This document shows, in pieces, positions 40,040-45,000 of a stretch of DNA of 45,000 nt. The stretch is taken from NCBI GenBank assembly GCA_036169595.1, contig CM069767.1, forward strand, positions 1,150,001 through 1,195,000, in the 5' to 3' direction. This DNA is from Dictyostelium firmibasis. Taxonomy: Eukaryota > Evosea > Eumycetozoa > Dictyosteliales > Dictyosteliaceae. The notes below the pieces were generated by a model. It was not told the origin of the DNA. It did no database searches and saw only the letters and a program-made list of their open reading frames with translations. Made by a program: the position numbers and the translations under genes. Numbering within the stretch: position 1 is the first letter of the stretch; every line of letters begins with the position of its first letter.

Positions 40040-41443
40040 ATGTCAATAAATCAAAATGGAATCTATGTTCAACCACAACAGAATATAGTTTCAACTAATG
40101 TAGTGAGTGCAACACCAATTACAACAACGCCAACACAACTGACAACTTCAATATCATCATTATCACAACAATATCAACAATATCAATTACAACAACAACA
40201 ACAGCAACAACAACAAAATGTACAACCAACTCAACAACAAACCATTAATATAGAATCACCAATAAATTGTAATTTAAAATTAAATAATGTAAACTTAGAA
40301 AAGATAACAACCTTTGAACAATTTCAACAATTAGATATTGTACAACAATCACAATTATTTAATCAACTTCATGAATCTTTTTTAAATTTATCTTCTCATG
40401 ACGGTAAACAAATTGGTAGATTAAAAATTAAACAAACAAGTATTGATGTTATAAATTTAGGTAATTATCACTTGGATCATTTAGATTATTTAGATTTTTT
40501 TATTTTTTTTGGAAAGAAAATTAACTAAAATCCAAAATAAAAGTGGAGAAAATAAAAAAAAAAGATTATTTATTAATTTATTATTTATTTAAAAAGAAAT
40601 CGAATCAAATCCAAATTATGAGGTTATAGTACAAAATAATACAAAGAAATTTTATTTTAAGGGTATGATAAATTCAGTTGGTAAACAACAAGGTATATGT
40701 GAGGATAGTCATTTTTTAAGTAAAGATTTTACGACCATAGGCGTTGCCGATGGTGTAGGATCATGGAGATCTGTTGGTGTTGATCCTGGTGAATATTCTC
40801 GATTTTTAATGAGTTATATATATGGTCAAACATTGACAACCCCATATTTAAAACCCTATGAATTAATTGAATCTGCCTATAGGGAATCTGTAAATATACC
40901 AGGTAGTTCTACAATTTGTATTTTAAAAATTATTGGCTCAAAAGTTTATAGCGGTTTAGTTGGTGATTCTTCTTTTATTCAAATTAGAAAAGATCAAATT
41001 CATTTTAGGTCAAATGAACAAACACATAGTATGGTTTTATTTTTCATTCCCCCATTATTATAATTATTTTTATTATTTTTATTAATTGATAATTTAATTT
41101 TTATTTTTTAATTAAAGAACCAAATTTTCCATATCAACTTGGACAAAATAGTGTTGACAAACCATCATCAGGTGTTTATATGGAACATCCTGTACAAGAG
41201 AATGATATTTTTGTAATTGGAACTGATGGATTTTTCGATAATATATTCGATCAAGAGATAGTTAAAGCAATCAAAGAGGTAAACTCTATTGAATCGTTTT
41301 TTAAATGTTTATTGGAATTGGCAAAATCAAAATCTCAAGATCCCGAAGCCCAAACTCCACTGGGTCAAAGGATTGGAAAAGTTGGTGGTAAAAACGATGA
41401 TATTACTGTTGGTTGCTTTGTCATCACAAAACTAAACAAATAA
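40040..41443 (+). CDS. PP2C-type (PPTC7-like) protein phosphatase
   Basis: Three exons, 40040-40460, 40597-41028 and 41118-41443, give about 392 residues. The introns are GTAATT...AAAAG and GTATGG...TAAAG, phase 1. The first 110 residues are Gln/Thr-rich and disordered (Gln run about 40189-40217). The PP2C domain follows. GICEDSHFL and GVADGVGSWRSVGVDPG give the metal-binding acids. Later come LVGDSSFIQI, EQTHKPNFPYQLG (restored only by splicing), the GTDGFFDNIFDQEI motif and KNDDITVGCFV. This short SpoIIE-like version, with the FNxPYQL-type motif, is closest to PPTC7 and the plant and fungal relatives. PPTC7 is mitochondrial in animals. This protein lacks an obvious presequence, so its location is open. 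Ser/Thr phosphatase activity is likely since the metal ligands are present. Confidence 0.9.
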
Positions 41444-41555
41444 ATTTTACTTTTTTTTTTTGTTTCTTTTTTTCGACCCTGCCAATGTTTTTTTTTTATT
41501 TTATATATATTAATCCTATTGATTAAAACCAAATTGGATTTGTTTTTTAATTACT

Positions 41556-41594
<39 letters not shown>

Positions 41595-41829
41595 CATTTT
41601 TTAAATTTTTATAAATTTTTTTTTATAAGTTTTTTTTTTTTATTTTTTTTCTTTTGGGCTATTTTCACTCACAAAAAAAGCATATGCATTTGAACTTTTT
41701 TTTTAAAAAAACAGAAAATAAAATCGGTGCATTATTATAAAACTTTTATCATTCAAAAAAACCTCAGCGATATATAAATAGGGTTTTTTTTTAATAACCA
41801 AGAAGAAAAAGAAAAAAAAAAAAAAAAAA
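41444..41829. promoter_or_regulatory. Intergenic region before the Lys/Glu-rich gene
   Basis: The 386 bp are mainly T tracts, with a short mixed stretch at 41640-41790 including CACTCACAAAAAAAGCATATGCATTTGAA in part. The palindrome GCATATGC lies at about 41679-41686. An A-rich leader precedes the ATG at 41830. No coding frame. Confidence 0.45.

Positions 41830-45000
<3,171 letters not shown>

Overview
The window is nuclear DNA of a dictyostelid amoeba, almost certainly Dictyostelium discoideum. Non-coding DNA is well over 85% A+T with long poly-A and poly-T tracts. Introns are short (about 60-335 bp), AT-rich and GT...AG. Exons carry runs of AAT (Asn), CAA (Gln) and AAA-GAA (Lys-Glu). Several proteins belong to families typical of this genus: FNIP repeats, a Sib integrin-beta-like adhesin, and the p97 orthologue CdcD. 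From memory, ogdh, cdcD and the SCOT gene lie close together on chromosome 5. I see no mobile element, tRNA, rRNA or CRISPR array.

Layout. 1-1304: 3' part of a FNIP-repeat gene (+). 1461-2111: Akirin-like nuclear cofactor (-). 3095-5959: GCFC/PAXBP1-family splicing-associated protein (+). 6421-7362: two-exon gene for an internally duplicated protein I do not recognise (+). 8146-13292: UBR-box/RING ubiquitin ligase (+). 13494-15214: secreted BPI/LBP-like lipid-binding protein (+). 15479-16522: coiled-coil protein (-). 16736-17926: ADAT2-type tRNA adenosine deaminase subunit (-). 18735-22247: mitochondrial 2-oxoglutarate dehydrogenase E1 (+). 22670-23304: ribosomal protein L22 (-). 24028-26805: GCNA/SprT-like protease (+). 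27477-33514: Sib adhesion receptor (+). 35013-37592: CdcD/p97 (+). 38040-39751: mitochondrial succinyl-CoA:3-ketoacid CoA transferase (+). 40040-41443: PP2C-type phosphatase (+). 41830 to the right edge: 5' part of a large Lys-Glu/Gln/Asn-rich protein (+), whose last visible exon stays open to the end of the window.

The genes are independent eukaryotic transcription units, not an operon. Themes recur: protein quality control and DNA-protein crosslink handling (UBR ligase, p97, GCNA), mitochondrial carbon metabolism (OGDH, SCOT), RNA and translation (GCFC, ADAT2, L22), and adhesion or defence (Sib, BPI-like). Exon structures were joined by eye from splice sites, reading phase and family similarity, without transcript data. 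Points worth a second look are the unrecognised duplicated protein, the Akirin homologue, an intron almost filled by about 74 TAA repeats, perfect hairpins outside coding DNA, a cluster of palindromes before the UBR gene, very short first exons in highly conserved genes, and altered motifs in Sib (metal site) and CdcD (C-terminal tail).
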